From positions 558,001 to 622,000 of the forward strand of contig NZ_JANFNS010000001.1 of the NCBI RefSeq assembly GCF_024436065.1: a stretch of 64,000 nt of DNA, in the 5' to 3' direction. Shown here piece after piece: positions 18,544-28,832 of the stretch. The DNA comes from Saccharibacillus sp. JS10 (GTDB lineage: Bacteria; Bacillota; Bacilli; Paenibacillales; Paenibacillaceae). The notes below the pieces were generated by a model. The model had not been told where the DNA came from. It saw only the letters and a list, made by a program, of their open reading frames with translations, and ran no database searches. Positions within the stretch are counted from its first letter, which is position 1. Every line of letters begins with the position of its first letter. The position numbers were made by a program, and so were the translations under genes.

Positions 18544-20961
18544 TTAGGAAACATAGGTACGATCAATTTGTTCCGGCGTCAGTGGACGGCTATAGTAGAA
18601 GCCCTGTACGTTGTAACATTGCAGCTCTTGAAGTAACGCCACCTGCTCAATCGTCTCTACACCTTCAGCAATGATTTTCAGATCAAGCTGCTTCGCCATC
18701 GAAATAATCATTTCGGCAATCGCTTTGCTATCTTTATCTGTGGTGATTTTACGGATAAACGATCGGTCGATTTTCAGGCAATTGATTGGCAAGCTGTGCA
18801 AATAACTGAGCGAACTATATCCGGTACCGAAGTCGTCCATCGATACGGAGATTCCGGTTGCTTTGAGCTTATCGAGGATTTCGATGACGTGTTCTTCATT
18901 GTGCATCATCGCGCTTTCGGTAATCTCAAGTTCCAGCAGATGCGGATTAAACTGTATTTCTTCAAGTGTCTCCATAATCGATTCATAAATATCCGGTTTC
19001 ATAAGATGAACCTGAGATACATTGACTGCAATCGGAAGCGACGTGTCGTTTTTATCTTGCCAAATCTTAGCTTGCTTACAAGCCGTTCGGAGCACCCATT
19101 GTTCGATAGGAACAATCATGCCGCTTTTTTCTGCCAATGGAATAAATCGTAGTGGAGAAATTTCACCATGCACCGGATGATCCCAACGCAGCAATGCTTC
19201 ATAGCCGATAATAACACCGCTACGAATATCGAATTTGGGTTGATACAATAGTCGCAATTGATTGCGTTCGATCGCAAACTCCAGCTCTTGTTCCAACCAG
19301 ATCTCTTCTTGACTGCTCCGATCGCTGGCTGCATCGTAAAATTGATATTGCGAACTTCCGTTTTCTTTGGCAACATACATCGCGGCATCCGCATATTTGG
19401 TCAGTAGCTCGCTGGATAGCCCGTCTTCTGGATAACACGCGATTCCGACAGAAGCTGATAACTTAACGGTATGTTTCCCGATTTCAAAAGGTTCGCTAAA
19501 TTTATCCACGATCTGCCCTGCCCACTTTTCCATTTCTGCGCGGCGAGATACGCCTGGCAAAATGACCGTAAATTCATCGCCGCCCATACGAGCCAGAAAC
19601 GCACTGGATGGAATACTTTGTTTGATCAATTTCCCCGCGTGCTTGATGACTAAATCGCCAAACGCATGACCGAAGAAATCATTGACCCTTTTGAAACGAT
19701 CCAAATCTACAAATAACAGCGTAAACGGCTCGGGTTTTCCTCCGCCGTAATTCGCATAACGCTCTAACGTGTTTTCAAAAGAACGACGGTTCGACAGCCC
19801 GGTCAGTTCATCATGATAAGCCAAATGACGGATCGTTTCTTGATCTCGTTTACGCTTCGTGATATTTTTCGTCATGCTGTAAGCCCCTACGATCTGACGA
19901 TCCACGAAAATCGGTAGCGAGGTCAAGGCATACGATTGCATTAGACCGTCGGCTCCCCGGACGTCAATCTCGGCAGTTCCTGTGCGTCCGCTGAGCACGA
20001 GTTTCACATGCTCCGCTACAATTCGGCGTTGTTCGCCTGTAAACAAATCGCTGAAACGAACACCGATGACTTTTTTATCAAGTTTTTTCGCTAAACTTTC
20101 CGCCTGTTGGTTCATCCCCATCACGACGCCTTGCCGATCAAATTCAAATACACCGTCCGGGTTGTGCTCGTATAACGAAATATAATGTTGTTCGCGCTCT
20201 AACATTTTACGAGTTTGCAGCTTTTCCCGAACTTGCAAAAAATCGTCCGGAATCGCGACCAAAAAGCAGACAATTGCCAGCATGATCAGATACGGAAGTA
20301 AAAAGGCGCGTTGTTCTCCAATTTCTCCTAACTGATTGTACACATCCAAAGGCAATACGGACAACACACATAAGATCGGAATTCCAAACAAAGCAATCGC
20401 ACACAATACGATACCTGGCAACGTCCAGCGTGAATTCAGACCATGTTCGCGGTTGCGATTAGATAACGCGAGCAGCCGGATCACAGCAAAACTTGCACAC
20501 ATCGTCAATCCTACCGTGAATGCAACAAGATCCGGATTCCAGACTGCTATTTTTCCAAACAACAAAATAACGTTCACGTAATCGAAAATCAAAATCGTGA
20601 CCGCCATAATCAATCCGGTTAAAAAGAAGCGTGACGAACTTTTCGAAGGTCTAATTGCGTAGCGTGTTGCCATCGTTGTCGCTGCCAAACACCCAATAAT
20701 CGTAAATAGAAAATGGACTACATAAAACTGTTTGTTAACGGGAAGAGTCAAAGAAAGAAGTGCAATAATATGATCAACACTAAATGCCAATGCAGCTAAT
20801 AAAATGACGTTCCTTTGCCTTTTTTTTACACGCTTCGTACGAAGTTCTGAACGCTCCCATGCCGCTCCGTACGTAATCAACACACATGCCACAATTGATC
20901 CTAGCGCTGCAATGATGAAGTAAATTCCGTTTAGTGATAGGATTCGTAAAATGTCATCCAT
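18544..20961 (-). CDS. Membrane PAS-GGDEF-EAL cyclic di-GMP turnover protein
   Basis: The 805-residue protein starts with about seven or eight membrane helices (to residue ~245), then a PAS domain (~255-365), a GGDEF domain with intact ARMGGDEF near residue 460, and an EAL domain (~555-800) with GYEALLRW near 589, the Asn of NVSQVHL, ELEITES, DDFGTGYSS, and IAEGVE. All metal and substrate residues of an active EAL phosphodiesterase are present, and the GGDEF site is also canonical; an RxxD inhibitory site before GGDEF is absent. It thus could make or degrade c-di-GMP, with the PAS and membrane part as sensor. It is transcribed alone. GGGAG lies upstream of the ATG. Confidence 0.93.
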   Translation of the reverse strand: MDDILRILSLNGIYFIIAALGSIVACVLITYGAAWERSELRTKRVKKRQRNVILLAALAFSVDHIIALLSLTLPVNKQFYVVHFLFTIIGCLAATTMATRYAIRPSKSSSRFFLTGLIMAVTILIFDYVNVILLFGKIAVWNPDLVAFTVGLTMCASFAVIRLLALSNRNREHGLNSRWTLPGIVLCAIALFGIPILCVLSVLPLDVYNQLGEIGEQRAFLLPYLIMLAIVCFLVAIPDDFLQVREKLQTRKMLEREQHYISLYEHNPDGVFEFDRQGVVMGMNQQAESLAKKLDKKVIGVRFSDLFTGEQRRIVAEHVKLVLSGRTGTAEIDVRGADGLMQSYALTSLPIFVDRQIVGAYSMTKNITKRKRDQETIRHLAYHDELTGLSNRRSFENTLERYANYGGGKPEPFTLLFVDLDRFKRVNDFFGHAFGDLVIKHAGKLIKQSIPSSAFLARMGGDEFTVILPGVSRRAEMEKWAGQIVDKFSEPFEIGKHTVKLSASVGIACYPEDGLSSELLTKYADAAMYVAKENGSSQYQFYDAASDRSSQEEIWLEQELEFAIERNQLRLLYQPKFDIRSGVIIGYEALLRWDHPVHGEISPLRFIPLAEKSGMIVPIEQWVLRTACKQAKIWQDKNDTSLPIAVNVSQVHLMKPDIYESIMETLEEIQFNPHLLELEITESAMMHNEEHVIEILDKLKATGISVSMDDFGTGYSSLSYLHSLPINCLKIDRSFIRKITTDKDSKAIAEMIISMAKQLDLKIIAEGVETIEQVALLQELQCYNVQGFYYSRPLTPEQIDRTYVS

Positions 20962-21094
20962 GTTATTCGCTCCCGCCTGCTTAACTTAAAAACTTGATTC
21001 TAAAAATTGAACCTTCGTGACTAGAGTCATGAGTCTTTATTCTTATGAGTTACCCAGCAAATTGAGACTCGAAACCCATTTTCGATAATAAAAA

Positions 21095-21132
21095 GGCAAG
21101 TAAGTGACAGAATATTCCTGCCCTTACTTGCC
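21095..21132 (-). terminator. Intrinsic terminator of the dynamin gene
   Basis: Perfect ten-base arms GGCAAGTAAG and CTTACTTGCC (21095-21104, 21123-21132) followed on the minus strand by UUUUUAUUA. It begins 26 bp after the stop at 21158. Confidence 0.92.
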
Positions 21133-21157
21133 TAAAGCTTAGTTTAGATCATCTAAC

Positions 21158-24100
21158 TTATATATGAATTTCTTCTTGTGTATCTACAAGATGTTTCAAA
21201 TTCTGTTGAATATTCGTCCATGTATCGGTATCTGGTGTTCCAGAAAGCGATAAACGATGACCTTCAGCCGCTTCTTCAGCATCACGAAGCAATGTTTGCG
21301 ACCGTTCTTGCAACCTAGTCGCCAACTGTTGACCGTAAAAATCTTCGAATTTAGGCAGAGTCGTATCCGTGATTTGTTGCAACGCTTCGCGGAACTTCGC
21401 CAAAGCTTCTTCGCGCACATGTTCCCGTCCCCGTTGCTCGAAGAACACTTTAGGGCTTTTGAATAAATGCCATAAAGTTCCCCAATCCAAAGCTCCGCCA
21501 AGCTGAACTTCTTGAATCTCCGGCGTATCCCAAGTCGCATCCGCAGTTTGTCCAGGCAAATCGAACGGTGTTCCAAGTTCCGCCAGACGCTCTCTTGCAT
21601 CGTCTATGCCGGCTTGTAGCATTCGCTGACCCGCACGCTCGATCCGAAGCCCTGTTGCCAACAGTTCATTTTCGACTTCGCGCGCAACCATCCGAGAAAG
21701 TTCACGTCCGCAAGCCAGAAAAGCAGATTTCAAATCACGACTTCCTACATGCAAAATTGCCGGATTAAAACTTTCTGCAAACCAATTGTTAAATCGCAAT
21801 TCGATACGTTGCCGGACATGGAACAGCAATTCGCGAATTTCGCGCGATAACTCCGGCATTTTATCCGCGTTCCCCGCATTTTCGATCATCTGCTTGGCTT
21901 GAATCGAAGCTTCGTCCAATCGGATCAAGCGTGCATGTCGCTCTGCTTCGCCTTGCGTTGCTTCTTCAATCCATCCACCGATTCTTTCACTTGCCGCTTG
22001 AATTTCCCGATCCGCCGCTGCGGCTGCAAGCCCTGCAAGTTCTTCTGCCGCAAAGTGCATCAGTTCTTGTTCAAAATCAACAAATCGATCAATCGAACTT
22101 TCTTCAGAAGATTCTATAGCTGTCCAAGAAGATTGCGGCGACGCCTGCTTGCTTTTGAGCGCATTCAAGCTCGACACCGGATAAATTCTCGGCTGCAAAA
22201 TTCCTTCTGCACGCAACCGTTCTTCCAAATGCGCGGTCACACCCGCACATTCGTCTTCGGAATCGGCAAGATCGGCTGCATTTACGATGAAAAACGTTTT
22301 ATCGACGCTATCGCTACCTTTTACTCGACCAAGCTGCGCTAAAAATTGTCGATCAGCCCGCGAAAACGCATGATTGTAATACGTGACGAATACGAGTGCA
22401 TCGGCATTTTTCATATAATCGAATGTGACTCCGGTATGCCGAGCATGTACGGAATCAGCTCCCGGTGTATCGACCAATACGATTCCTTGACGTGTCCATT
22501 CCGAATCGATATAGAGATCTATCCGTTTGACAAAGCAAGCTCGGCTTTCATCAGCCGCGTACAGACGAAACTCTTCCGAATCGGCTAGTATTTCACTACC
22601 GAGGAGCGATTCCGCTTGATCGAATCCAACATCCGCAGCGCGCAAAAAGCTATAATGCGCCCGGCCCGATGGATGAATACGATCTGGCGTTAAAGCTCGT
22701 ACTTCGCTACGCCATTTACCGAGCTTCGGATCTTTCAACCCTAACAATTCGCAAGCGTCCGCAAGGTCACCCATCAATTCATCGTGTGTTTTCATCACAA
22801 TTAATGCTTTACCGTTATCGGTTGGCTGTTCAGGCGCCATAATCCGATTGATCGCCGCTGTTGTCGGATGCGGAGACACCGGCAAAAAGTTGTCGCCTAA
22901 CAGCGCATTCGCAAACGAAGATTTACCGGCACTGAAAGCTCCGAATAACGCTAACGTGAATTTGCCGCTTCGCAGCGAAGTTTCGCGTTCTCGCATTGCT
23001 CGCACACCCGAAGCAAAAGCCGGTAACGGCTCAAGCAAAGTGACGGCTTGATCCAATCGATCTGCCGCCGCTTGCAAGATGCTCAAGCGACCCGAGCTTT
23101 CCAAGGTCGGCTCGGTTGTCGTTACAGCATCATTGGCTACGATGCTTGGCAGATCTTGCTGCGTTGCCTCAACGTGATCGGCAACCTTCCCCGCGTGCGT
23201 CGCCGGTTCAGCGACGACATCGAGTTCGATCTTCTTCGGCGGAAGATCGCTTCCAAGTGCTTCGCCCCATATCGCAAGTTGCGATGCGGGCAACTTGTCG
23301 GCTTCGCCGATCAGCTGCGTCAACTCCGTCTGACGCAGCTCCATCGTTTCGCGAATCTCGCGGCGCAGGCGCGCTCCATCAGCCGAAACGGAAGTGACCG
23401 CAATCTGCCGATCCAGCTCGGCAAGCTTTTCTTGTTCCAACGGCTTCCGGCTCTCCAGCAGCCGATCCGCAAATTCAAGCGCCGCCCTGCGGAAGCGGCT
23501 TAAAGCTTCGCCGCGTACCTCGCCGGTGAAGTTCATGACGTACTCCGCCGATAACCGGACGTCCGTCTTGACTAACTTCGAAATCCAGTCGCTTGAGGTT
23601 CGCGGCAACGCCTGCTCAAGCAAAGTTTCGCGCTCGGCATCCCATACGCCAATATCGCGCCCAAAAGCACGAAGCCGTTCGCGTACATGCACATCAAGCC
23701 CCGCTTCAACCCGTCCTGCAAAATCTGTAGTGACCGTCTGCAGACGGTCTATACGTTCTTGCTCCGTTTTTTTCTTCGAACCAAATAATCCGCCTACCTT
23801 GAATCCCGATGCTGTCGATTCCAGATAAAGCTGAATTAAATCACGTAGCGAAGCAGGCATGATCGGAGCGTTATCCAGAATACGTCCGATATCCGCCATC
23901 AACTGATCGCGCATTAAGGTTCCGCTGCTCAGCAATTGTTCGCGTTCAGACTGAAGCGTTTGCAAAGCTTGCTCAGCATTAACTTCTTCTTCCGCTTCTT
24001 GCGGAACTTCCAGCAAACGAACTTCACGTTCTCGATCAATATGCCGTTCGATCAAATCTTTCGCTGCCAAATGAATACCGCGATCCAGCAATTGTTCACG

Positions 24101-24904
24101 ACCGGATAACAAATGTTCGATCAATGACACCAAGCGGTGCCAATCGCTCAAAGGATGCTGGGGCTTTTTGACCGAGACATATAAAATTCCCGCCGATTCG
24201 ATCTGCCAGTCTTCGAAGGTACGTTCTACCGTTTCTTGATAATGCGTAAAGGTCAACTCGGTTTCGCGGTGCTTGTCGACCTGATTGACGATCAATACGA
24301 GAGGTTTCCCCAAATCGGACAAACTTTTGGCAAAAGCCAAATTCGTTTCCGATTGCACATGATTGTAGTCCATCACATAAAAAACGACATCCGCCAAATG
24401 CAGCGCAGCATCGGTTGCCGAAGCATGTGCCGCATCGGTCGAATCTACACCCGGTGTATCCAAAAAAGCTCCGCCTTGATTCAGTAACGGAATATCGCCC
24501 CAGATCTCGACGCTTGCGTATGTTTCCCCGTCTTTGCAATATAGGGCAAGCGCTTCTGCCATTTCTTCCGGCGCCAAAACCAACTTTTGAGTCCCATTCG
24601 CTTGCTTGGCTTGTTGCAAAGTAATTTCCGCTCGGCGTTCGCCGTTACGAATAACTGCCGCATTCGCAGTCGTCGGAAGCGGGCCTGACGGAAGCAACGG
24701 CCCTCCGCATAACGCATTGATCAGACTGGATTTACCCGCTGAAAAGTGCCCGAGAAAAGCAAGTGTCAATTCTTGTTGATCCCATTTTTGTTCAAGTTGA
24801 CCCATTTTAGCTGCAATTTCGGGATCTTCATATGAAATTAGAGCGGCACGCAGCCGCTCTAATTTCTTGTGCAGATCCCCGGACTTCATTGTCGTTTCCG
24901 CCAT
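21158..24904 (-). CDS. Double-headed bacterial dynamin (DynA/YpbR-like)
   Basis: The 1248-residue protein contains two dynamin GTPase modules in tandem. Module one has the P-loop GHFSAGKSS at residues 52-60, G3 DTPGVDS and G4 NQVDK; module two has GAFSAGKSS near residue 653, G3 DTPGADS and a G4-like NAADLA. Long helical stretches after each GTPase would form the stalk and membrane-tip regions. B. subtilis DynA (about 1190 residues) has this same fused form; it tethers and fuses membranes, helps membranes survive pore-forming antibiotics, and delays lysis during phage infection. The first module's G4 is canonical while the second is altered. The start ATG follows GGAGGAG. It lies upstream of the terminator at 21095-21132 and is preceded by an 88-codon gene. 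Confidence 0.93.
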   Translation of the reverse strand: MAETTMKSGDLHKKLERLRAALISYEDPEIAAKMGQLEQKWDQQELTLAFLGHFSAGKSSLINALCGGPLLPSGPLPTTANAAVIRNGERRAEITLQQAKQANGTQKLVLAPEEMAEALALYCKDGETYASVEIWGDIPLLNQGGAFLDTPGVDSTDAAHASATDAALHLADVVFYVMDYNHVQSETNLAFAKSLSDLGKPLVLIVNQVDKHRETELTFTHYQETVERTFEDWQIESAGILYVSVKKPQHPLSDWHRLVSLIEHLLSGREQLLDRGIHLAAKDLIERHIDREREVRLLEVPQEAEEEVNAEQALQTLQSEREQLLSSGTLMRDQLMADIGRILDNAPIMPASLRDLIQLYLESTASGFKVGGLFGSKKKTEQERIDRLQTVTTDFAGRVEAGLDVHVRERLRAFGRDIGVWDAERETLLEQALPRTSSDWISKLVKTDVRLSAEYVMNFTGEVRGEALSRFRRAALEFADRLLESRKPLEQEKLAELDRQIAVTSVSADGARLRREIRETMELRQTELTQLIGEADKLPASQLAIWGEALGSDLPPKKIELDVVAEPATHAGKVADHVEATQQDLPSIVANDAVTTTEPTLESSGRLSILQAAADRLDQAVTLLEPLPAFASGVRAMRERETSLRSGKFTLALFGAFSAGKSSFANALLGDNFLPVSPHPTTAAINRIMAPEQPTDNGKALIVMKTHDELMGDLADACELLGLKDPKLGKWRSEVRALTPDRIHPSGRAHYSFLRAADVGFDQAESLLGSEILADSEEFRLYAADESRACFVKRIDLYIDSEWTRQGIVLVDTPGADSVHARHTGVTFDYMKNADALVFVTYYNHAFSRADRQFLAQLGRVKGSDSVDKTFFIVNAADLADSEDECAGVTAHLEERLRAEGILQPRIYPVSSLNALKSKQASPQSSWTAIESSEESSIDRFVDFEQELMHFAAEELAGLAAAAADREIQAASERIGGWIEEATQGEAERHARLIRLDEASIQAKQMIENAGNADKMPELSREIRELLFHVRQRIELRFNNWFAESFNPAILHVGSRDLKSAFLACGRELSRMVAREVENELLATGLRIERAGQRMLQAGIDDARERLAELGTPFDLPGQTADATWDTPEIQEVQLGGALDWGTLWHLFKSPKVFFEQRGREHVREEALAKFREALQQITDTTLPKFEDFYGQQLATRLQERSQTLLRDAEEAAEGHRLSLSGTPDTDTWTNIQQNLKHLVDTQEEIHI

Positions 24905-24948
24905 ATGCTCCTCCAGGTTCAGCGCCGTTCTACAGGCTTGTATTAAAT

Positions 24949-25215
24949 TTAAACAGTCGGGATAAAGATTTCGAAGATTTTGCCGTGTTGCAGAATCATG
25001 ATATTGCGTTTTTTGTCGCGCATTACGACAACTTCAGGCTTGATACGCATTTGTTCGATATACTCTTCTGGAATATCCGTAACCAGACCTACCGTTACGC
25101 CTTCCACTTCGGTATCTTCGCTCTCCGAAATTTCGCTGATCAAAATTTGTTCAAAGATATCCGAAAACTTTTCAAAATCGTTCGTATACACCGTTACACA
25201 TTTCATATCATTCAT
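24949..25215 (-). CDS. Small conserved-looking acidic protein of unknown function
   Basis: I place the start at 25215 (AGAGGA eight bases upstream), giving 88 residues that begin MNDMKCVTVYTNDFEKFSD. A longer frame would overlap nth and has no RBS. The sequence is compact and regular (alternating beta-like and helical stretches, e.g. CVTVYTNDFEKFSDIFEQIL and EVVVMRDKKRNIMILQHGKIFEIFIP) with no membrane helix, so it looks like a real small folded domain. It lies 32 bp after nth and 44 bp before the dynamin gene, so all three may be co-transcribed. I do not recognise the family. Confidence 0.75.
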   Translation of the reverse strand: MNDMKCVTVYTNDFEKFSDIFEQILISEISESEDTEVEGVTVGLVTDIPEEYIEQMRIKPEVVVMRDKKRNIMILQHGKIFEIFIPTV

Positions 25216-25247
25216 GCTGTCCATCCTCTTTTTGTGTGATTTAGTTG

Positions 25248-25919
25248 TTAACTTGATTTCCGCGTTCGACGTACCGTTGATGTTTTCATCCGCTTTTTGC
25301 CTTCTTTGCATACATCGAGCAGCGGACAAACTTGGCAGTTCGGCGATTGCGCTTTGCAGTGATAACGTCCGAAAAAGATCAACCGGTGATGCGTAAGCGT
25401 CCACTCGTCTTTCGGCACTTTTTTCATCAACTTTTTCTCGACTTCAAGTACGGAATCTCCTTCTGCTGCAAGCCCAAGCCGTTTCGATACTCGTTCCACA
25501 TGCGTGTCTACGGCAATAGCAGGGACATCAAAAGCATTCGATACGACGACGTTAGCGGTCTTTCTGCCTACACCCGGAAGTTTCACCAATTCATCGTGAA
25601 TACTCGGAACTTCCCCTCCGTATTGTTCGATCAATAAATGACAAAGACTTTGGATATGTTTGGCTTTGTTGCGGTACAATCCAATACGCCGAATATCTTG
25701 TTCCAATTCTTCACGCGGCACCTGAATATAATCGGCAGGCGCGTGATATTTTTGAAACAAATCTTTCGTGACTTTATTGACTGTAACATCTGTACACTGT
25801 GCCGACAATAAGACCGCAATTGTCAGCTCAAACGCATTGCTGTAATCCAATTCGCAGCGGGCGTCAGGATACATGCCGGCAATCGTATCCAGAATATGTC
25901 TGACTTTCGCGTTTGTCAT
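25248..25919 (-). CDS. nth: Endonuclease III (DNA glycosylase/AP lyase)
   Basis: The 223-residue base-excision repair enzyme removes oxidised pyrimidines and cleaves the abasic site. It shows the helix-hairpin-helix LPGVGRKTANVV with catalytic Lys, the catalytic Asp in AVDTHVERV, and a C-terminal 4Fe-4S motif with spacing C-x6-C-x2-C-x5-C (HCKAQSPNCQVCPLLDVC). RBS AAAGGA precedes the ATG. In B. subtilis nth follows dnaD directly; here the two are separated by about 12.5 kb. Confidence 0.96.
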   Translation of the reverse strand: MTNAKVRHILDTIAGMYPDARCELDYSNAFELTIAVLLSAQCTDVTVNKVTKDLFQKYHAPADYIQVPREELEQDIRRIGLYRNKAKHIQSLCHLLIEQYGGEVPSIHDELVKLPGVGRKTANVVVSNAFDVPAIAVDTHVERVSKRLGLAAEGDSVLEVEKKLMKKVPKDEWTLTHHRLIFFGRYHCKAQSPNCQVCPLLDVCKEGKKRMKTSTVRRTRKSS

Positions 25920-25988
25920 GGCTCAATCCTTTGTCTACATCGTGTGCTTCGCACTTCATCCTGAGCCAAAGCCTGTTTGCAAACATAA

Positions 25989-26026
25989 ACCGGCTGATGC
26001 GAACAGGAAGTTCGCACCCAGCCGGT
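25989..26026 (-). terminator. Terminator after the SLH protein gene
   Basis: Arms ACCGGCTG...GCGAAC and GTTCGC...CAGCCGGT (25989-26004 and 26010-26026) form a 14-15 base stem with one mismatch and a bulge, followed on the minus strand by UUUAUGUUU. It is 30 bp beyond the stop at 26057. Confidence 0.85.
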
Positions 26027-26056
26027 CGGCTACACCTGACTTTAGCAAGCAGGAAT

Positions 26057-28744
26057 CTATTGCTTTACAAGCTCATACACGACGTTGTTATTCAGATACA
26101 ATACAATTTTATCATCTCCAGCGAGTGATTGCACGCTGATATTCGCACTTCCTTGATGAATCCAAGCATCCGGTGCCAATTTGAAGGTATTCCGTTCATT
26201 TGTTCCCGGTGTGATCTTGACGTATACCGTCTGTGTTAACGAATCGTATTTCCAGAAACTTTTGCTCAGCGCGCTCAAAACGGTAAAGGAAGTGCTTCCG
26301 TCCGGCTGAACCACGGCTTGTACATGCTGGCCTGTCGATAACGAACCGATCCCCGAAATAACCGTTCCGTTTTGATTCACGCTCAATGCAGAATTTGCTG
26401 CCGAATAAGTCCGAATCGCACCGTTCGAGGTAGAAACTGTCACGGTACGTGTCGCATTATCGATACTTTGTATCGAACCGATTACGCTGTCGGAGACGCG
26501 TACTTTCGACACCTCTTGCCCACTGAATGTCACATCAACCAGACCACCTGTAACTAATCCCGCGTAGCCGATCTGCGTTCCTTGTGCATTTTGGATTGAT
26601 TTATTATCAACAACGATACTTGTCGCGACTCCATTTTGCTCTACGGTCAGACGATTATTGCTTGGGTTCACCGAAGTCACCCGGAATTGCTTCGTCGTTT
26701 GCAAAGCTACCGATTGCAGCGCTACACGGTCGCTATATAACGAAGCCACCACGCGATCGCCTACTTTTAAGTTCGACATATTCGCATTGTTTATACCATA
26801 AGCTTGAACAACCGTGCTGACTGCACCATAAGGTAATTTAACAATCGTTCCGCTATCCAGCTTCAGCTCTAAAGCAGAGTTTCCATTATTGACTTGCTGA
26901 ATAACCCCTTCGTAGCGATCTACGATTTCAATCGAAAGCAGGCGACTGCCAACTGCCGTCACATTTACGCCACGCCCTTTGACAAGAAGCGGCTCGATGC
27001 CTTTTAACGTTGGCGTCGGTGCGTTGTAAGTCAGTTTCGTATTCGCGTTCAATGTGAACGCATAAGGCTTACCCGTCGAATCGATCACGGCAAGAACGCC
27101 AGTCGCGGAATCGTAAGAGCTCACCGATGCAAAAGTAAGCTGCGTTGCTTCACGATTTTGCACAACGATTTGCGTCACTTCGCCCGAACCGTTCAATGTC
27201 AACGAAACACGGTCGCCTTGCGTTTTGTCTGCGATCAAATCACTTAATTGCGCTGTTTTGCCATCGATCGTCACTAACACGTTCGCCGCTACCAATTTTA
27301 CTTCCAGCGCGCCCGAATCGGTTTTGTACGTCAATGTCGATCCGTCTGTCGATGTTTGGTACAAAGAAGCTGTGATCGTACGTTCTACGCTTTGCGTGAC
27401 TTCGATGGTACGGATGATATTGTTTTCGATCGTATAGCTTACTTTACTACCTGCTTTGAGGTCTGCAGCACTCAAGATTTCATTTTGATAACGGATAATG
27501 GTCGAAGCATCCCATTTGTACGATTCCGACAACCCAGTCGATGCCGCGAACGTTACCGTACCTGTAGCCGAATCAACCGAAGTAATGGTCCCTGTATCTT
27601 TTTTACTCACGTTGCCCGAGGTCACTTGAATCGTCAAGATCCGACCTGCACCCGAATACGTTTCGCGGAGAAGTGAGATTGTGCTGCCTGCGCTGATACT
27701 TTTCGCTTCGATTTTATTGCCGTTCTGATCTAAAAATGCGGTACTTGGATCGTATTCGTATTTCGGATAATCATTTTCGGTACGCAAGAATAAAGTATTC
27801 GTACCTGTAATACGATCAAATTGCCCGGTAATCGTCTCGACCTGAGCTTTCGGATCGACAATTTCAACGTATGCTGCTTTGCCGCCTGTTCCAGCCGCCA
27901 TAACCCGCGTATATAATTGTAGCGACGAAGCTTGAACTTGTTTGTCGGAATCGGCAGTGAAATAAGCAGTCTTGGTATCTAACGCATACGTCGTACTGGT
28001 TCCATCCGCAAGCAAGGTCAACGAACTGTCTGTCAGCCCCGTTACGATCCCCGTCGTTGCCCCTGCATATGTAGGTGTGATATAAGCTTCAGCACGGCTG
28101 AAGAAAGTCGCCATTTGTGCGCGCGTTACTGCACCTGTCGGATTGAATTTATTATTTTCCACACCTTGGGCAATACCTAATTTTACGGCTGTGCTCACGT
28201 ATCCCACATTGTCTTTGGCGATATTTGCGTTATCCGCAAACGATGTCGGTGTCGAAGAAGCTACAGCTTCGGATTCTTTGCCGATCGCACGCACCAAAAT
28301 TTTGGTTACCCATTCTCGGCTTGCAGGTTGTGTACCCCACGATTTGCCGTCAACGTCTTTTTCTTCGGCCGATTTGATAATGCCTTGTTTGATCGCAAGA
28401 TCAACATAAGGTTTGAAATAGTTATTCACGGTTAATCCGGTCGGCAACGTTGCCGCTTCGATACTTCCGAGTTCACGATCTGCGCCGGCAAAACGAATCG
28501 CCATCGTAATCGCTTCCTGACGCGTAATATTGTTACCCGGTTTGAATTGTCCGTTTTGACCCAAAACAATACCTTGTGCAGCAAGTTTATAAATATGTTT
28601 TTCCGCCCAATAGCCGGATTTTACATCGCTGAATGTAGAGACAGAACTAGATGCTACAGGTGAAGTCGTTTCTGCGGCTAACGCTGAAGCTCCTCCGCTT
28701 GCTGTGATCATGACTGCCAATATCGCTGGAACGACCTTTTTCAT
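26057..28744 (-). CDS. S-layer-homology (SLH) domain surface protein
   Basis: With the start at 28744 the product has 895 residues: signal peptide MKKVVPAILAVMITASGG...ALA, then three SLH domains (about residues 37-90, 95-150, 160-215; e.g. FSDVKSGYWAEKHIYKLAAQGI and FNPTGAVTRAQMATFFSRAE) that anchor proteins to pyruvylated wall polymer. The remaining ~670 residues are Ser/Thr/Val-rich with many short repeated beta-type units of the pattern GTITSVDSATGTVTFAAS, suggesting a string of small beta domains; I see no catalytic motif. Upstream in-frame Met codons would add 10-21 residues before the signal peptide. It is a single gene between two hairpin terminators. Confidence 0.9.
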   Translation of the reverse strand: MKKVVPAILAVMITASGGASALAAETTSPVASSSVSTFSDVKSGYWAEKHIYKLAAQGIVLGQNGQFKPGNNITRQEAITMAIRFAGADRELGSIEAATLPTGLTVNNYFKPYVDLAIKQGIIKSAEEKDVDGKSWGTQPASREWVTKILVRAIGKESEAVASSTPTSFADNANIAKDNVGYVSTAVKLGIAQGVENNKFNPTGAVTRAQMATFFSRAEAYITPTYAGATTGIVTGLTDSSLTLLADGTSTTYALDTKTAYFTADSDKQVQASSLQLYTRVMAAGTGGKAAYVEIVDPKAQVETITGQFDRITGTNTLFLRTENDYPKYEYDPSTAFLDQNGNKIEAKSISAGSTISLLRETYSGAGRILTIQVTSGNVSKKDTGTITSVDSATGTVTFAASTGLSESYKWDASTIIRYQNEILSAADLKAGSKVSYTIENNIIRTIEVTQSVERTITASLYQTSTDGSTLTYKTDSGALEVKLVAANVLVTIDGKTAQLSDLIADKTQGDRVSLTLNGSGEVTQIVVQNREATQLTFASVSSYDSATGVLAVIDSTGKPYAFTLNANTKLTYNAPTPTLKGIEPLLVKGRGVNVTAVGSRLLSIEIVDRYEGVIQQVNNGNSALELKLDSGTIVKLPYGAVSTVVQAYGINNANMSNLKVGDRVVASLYSDRVALQSVALQTTKQFRVTSVNPSNNRLTVEQNGVATSIVVDNKSIQNAQGTQIGYAGLVTGGLVDVTFSGQEVSKVRVSDSVIGSIQSIDNATRTVTVSTSNGAIRTYSAANSALSVNQNGTVISGIGSLSTGQHVQAVVQPDGSTSFTVLSALSKSFWKYDSLTQTVYVKITPGTNERNTFKLAPDAWIHQGSANISVQSLAGDDKIVLYLNNNVVYELVKQ

Positions 28745-28832
28745 TTGGAATGTTTCCCCTTTTTGTTCAAAGCGCTTCATGCGTTCGATCCCCTCTCGTT
28801 TCCTCATTAGCTAAGAAGTCTGCAACCTAAAA

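Noticed and set aside
23048-23503. Open frame of 151 codons on the plus strand opposite the dynamin gene
   Set aside because: Antisense to a well-supported gene, no RBS, no recognisable domain.
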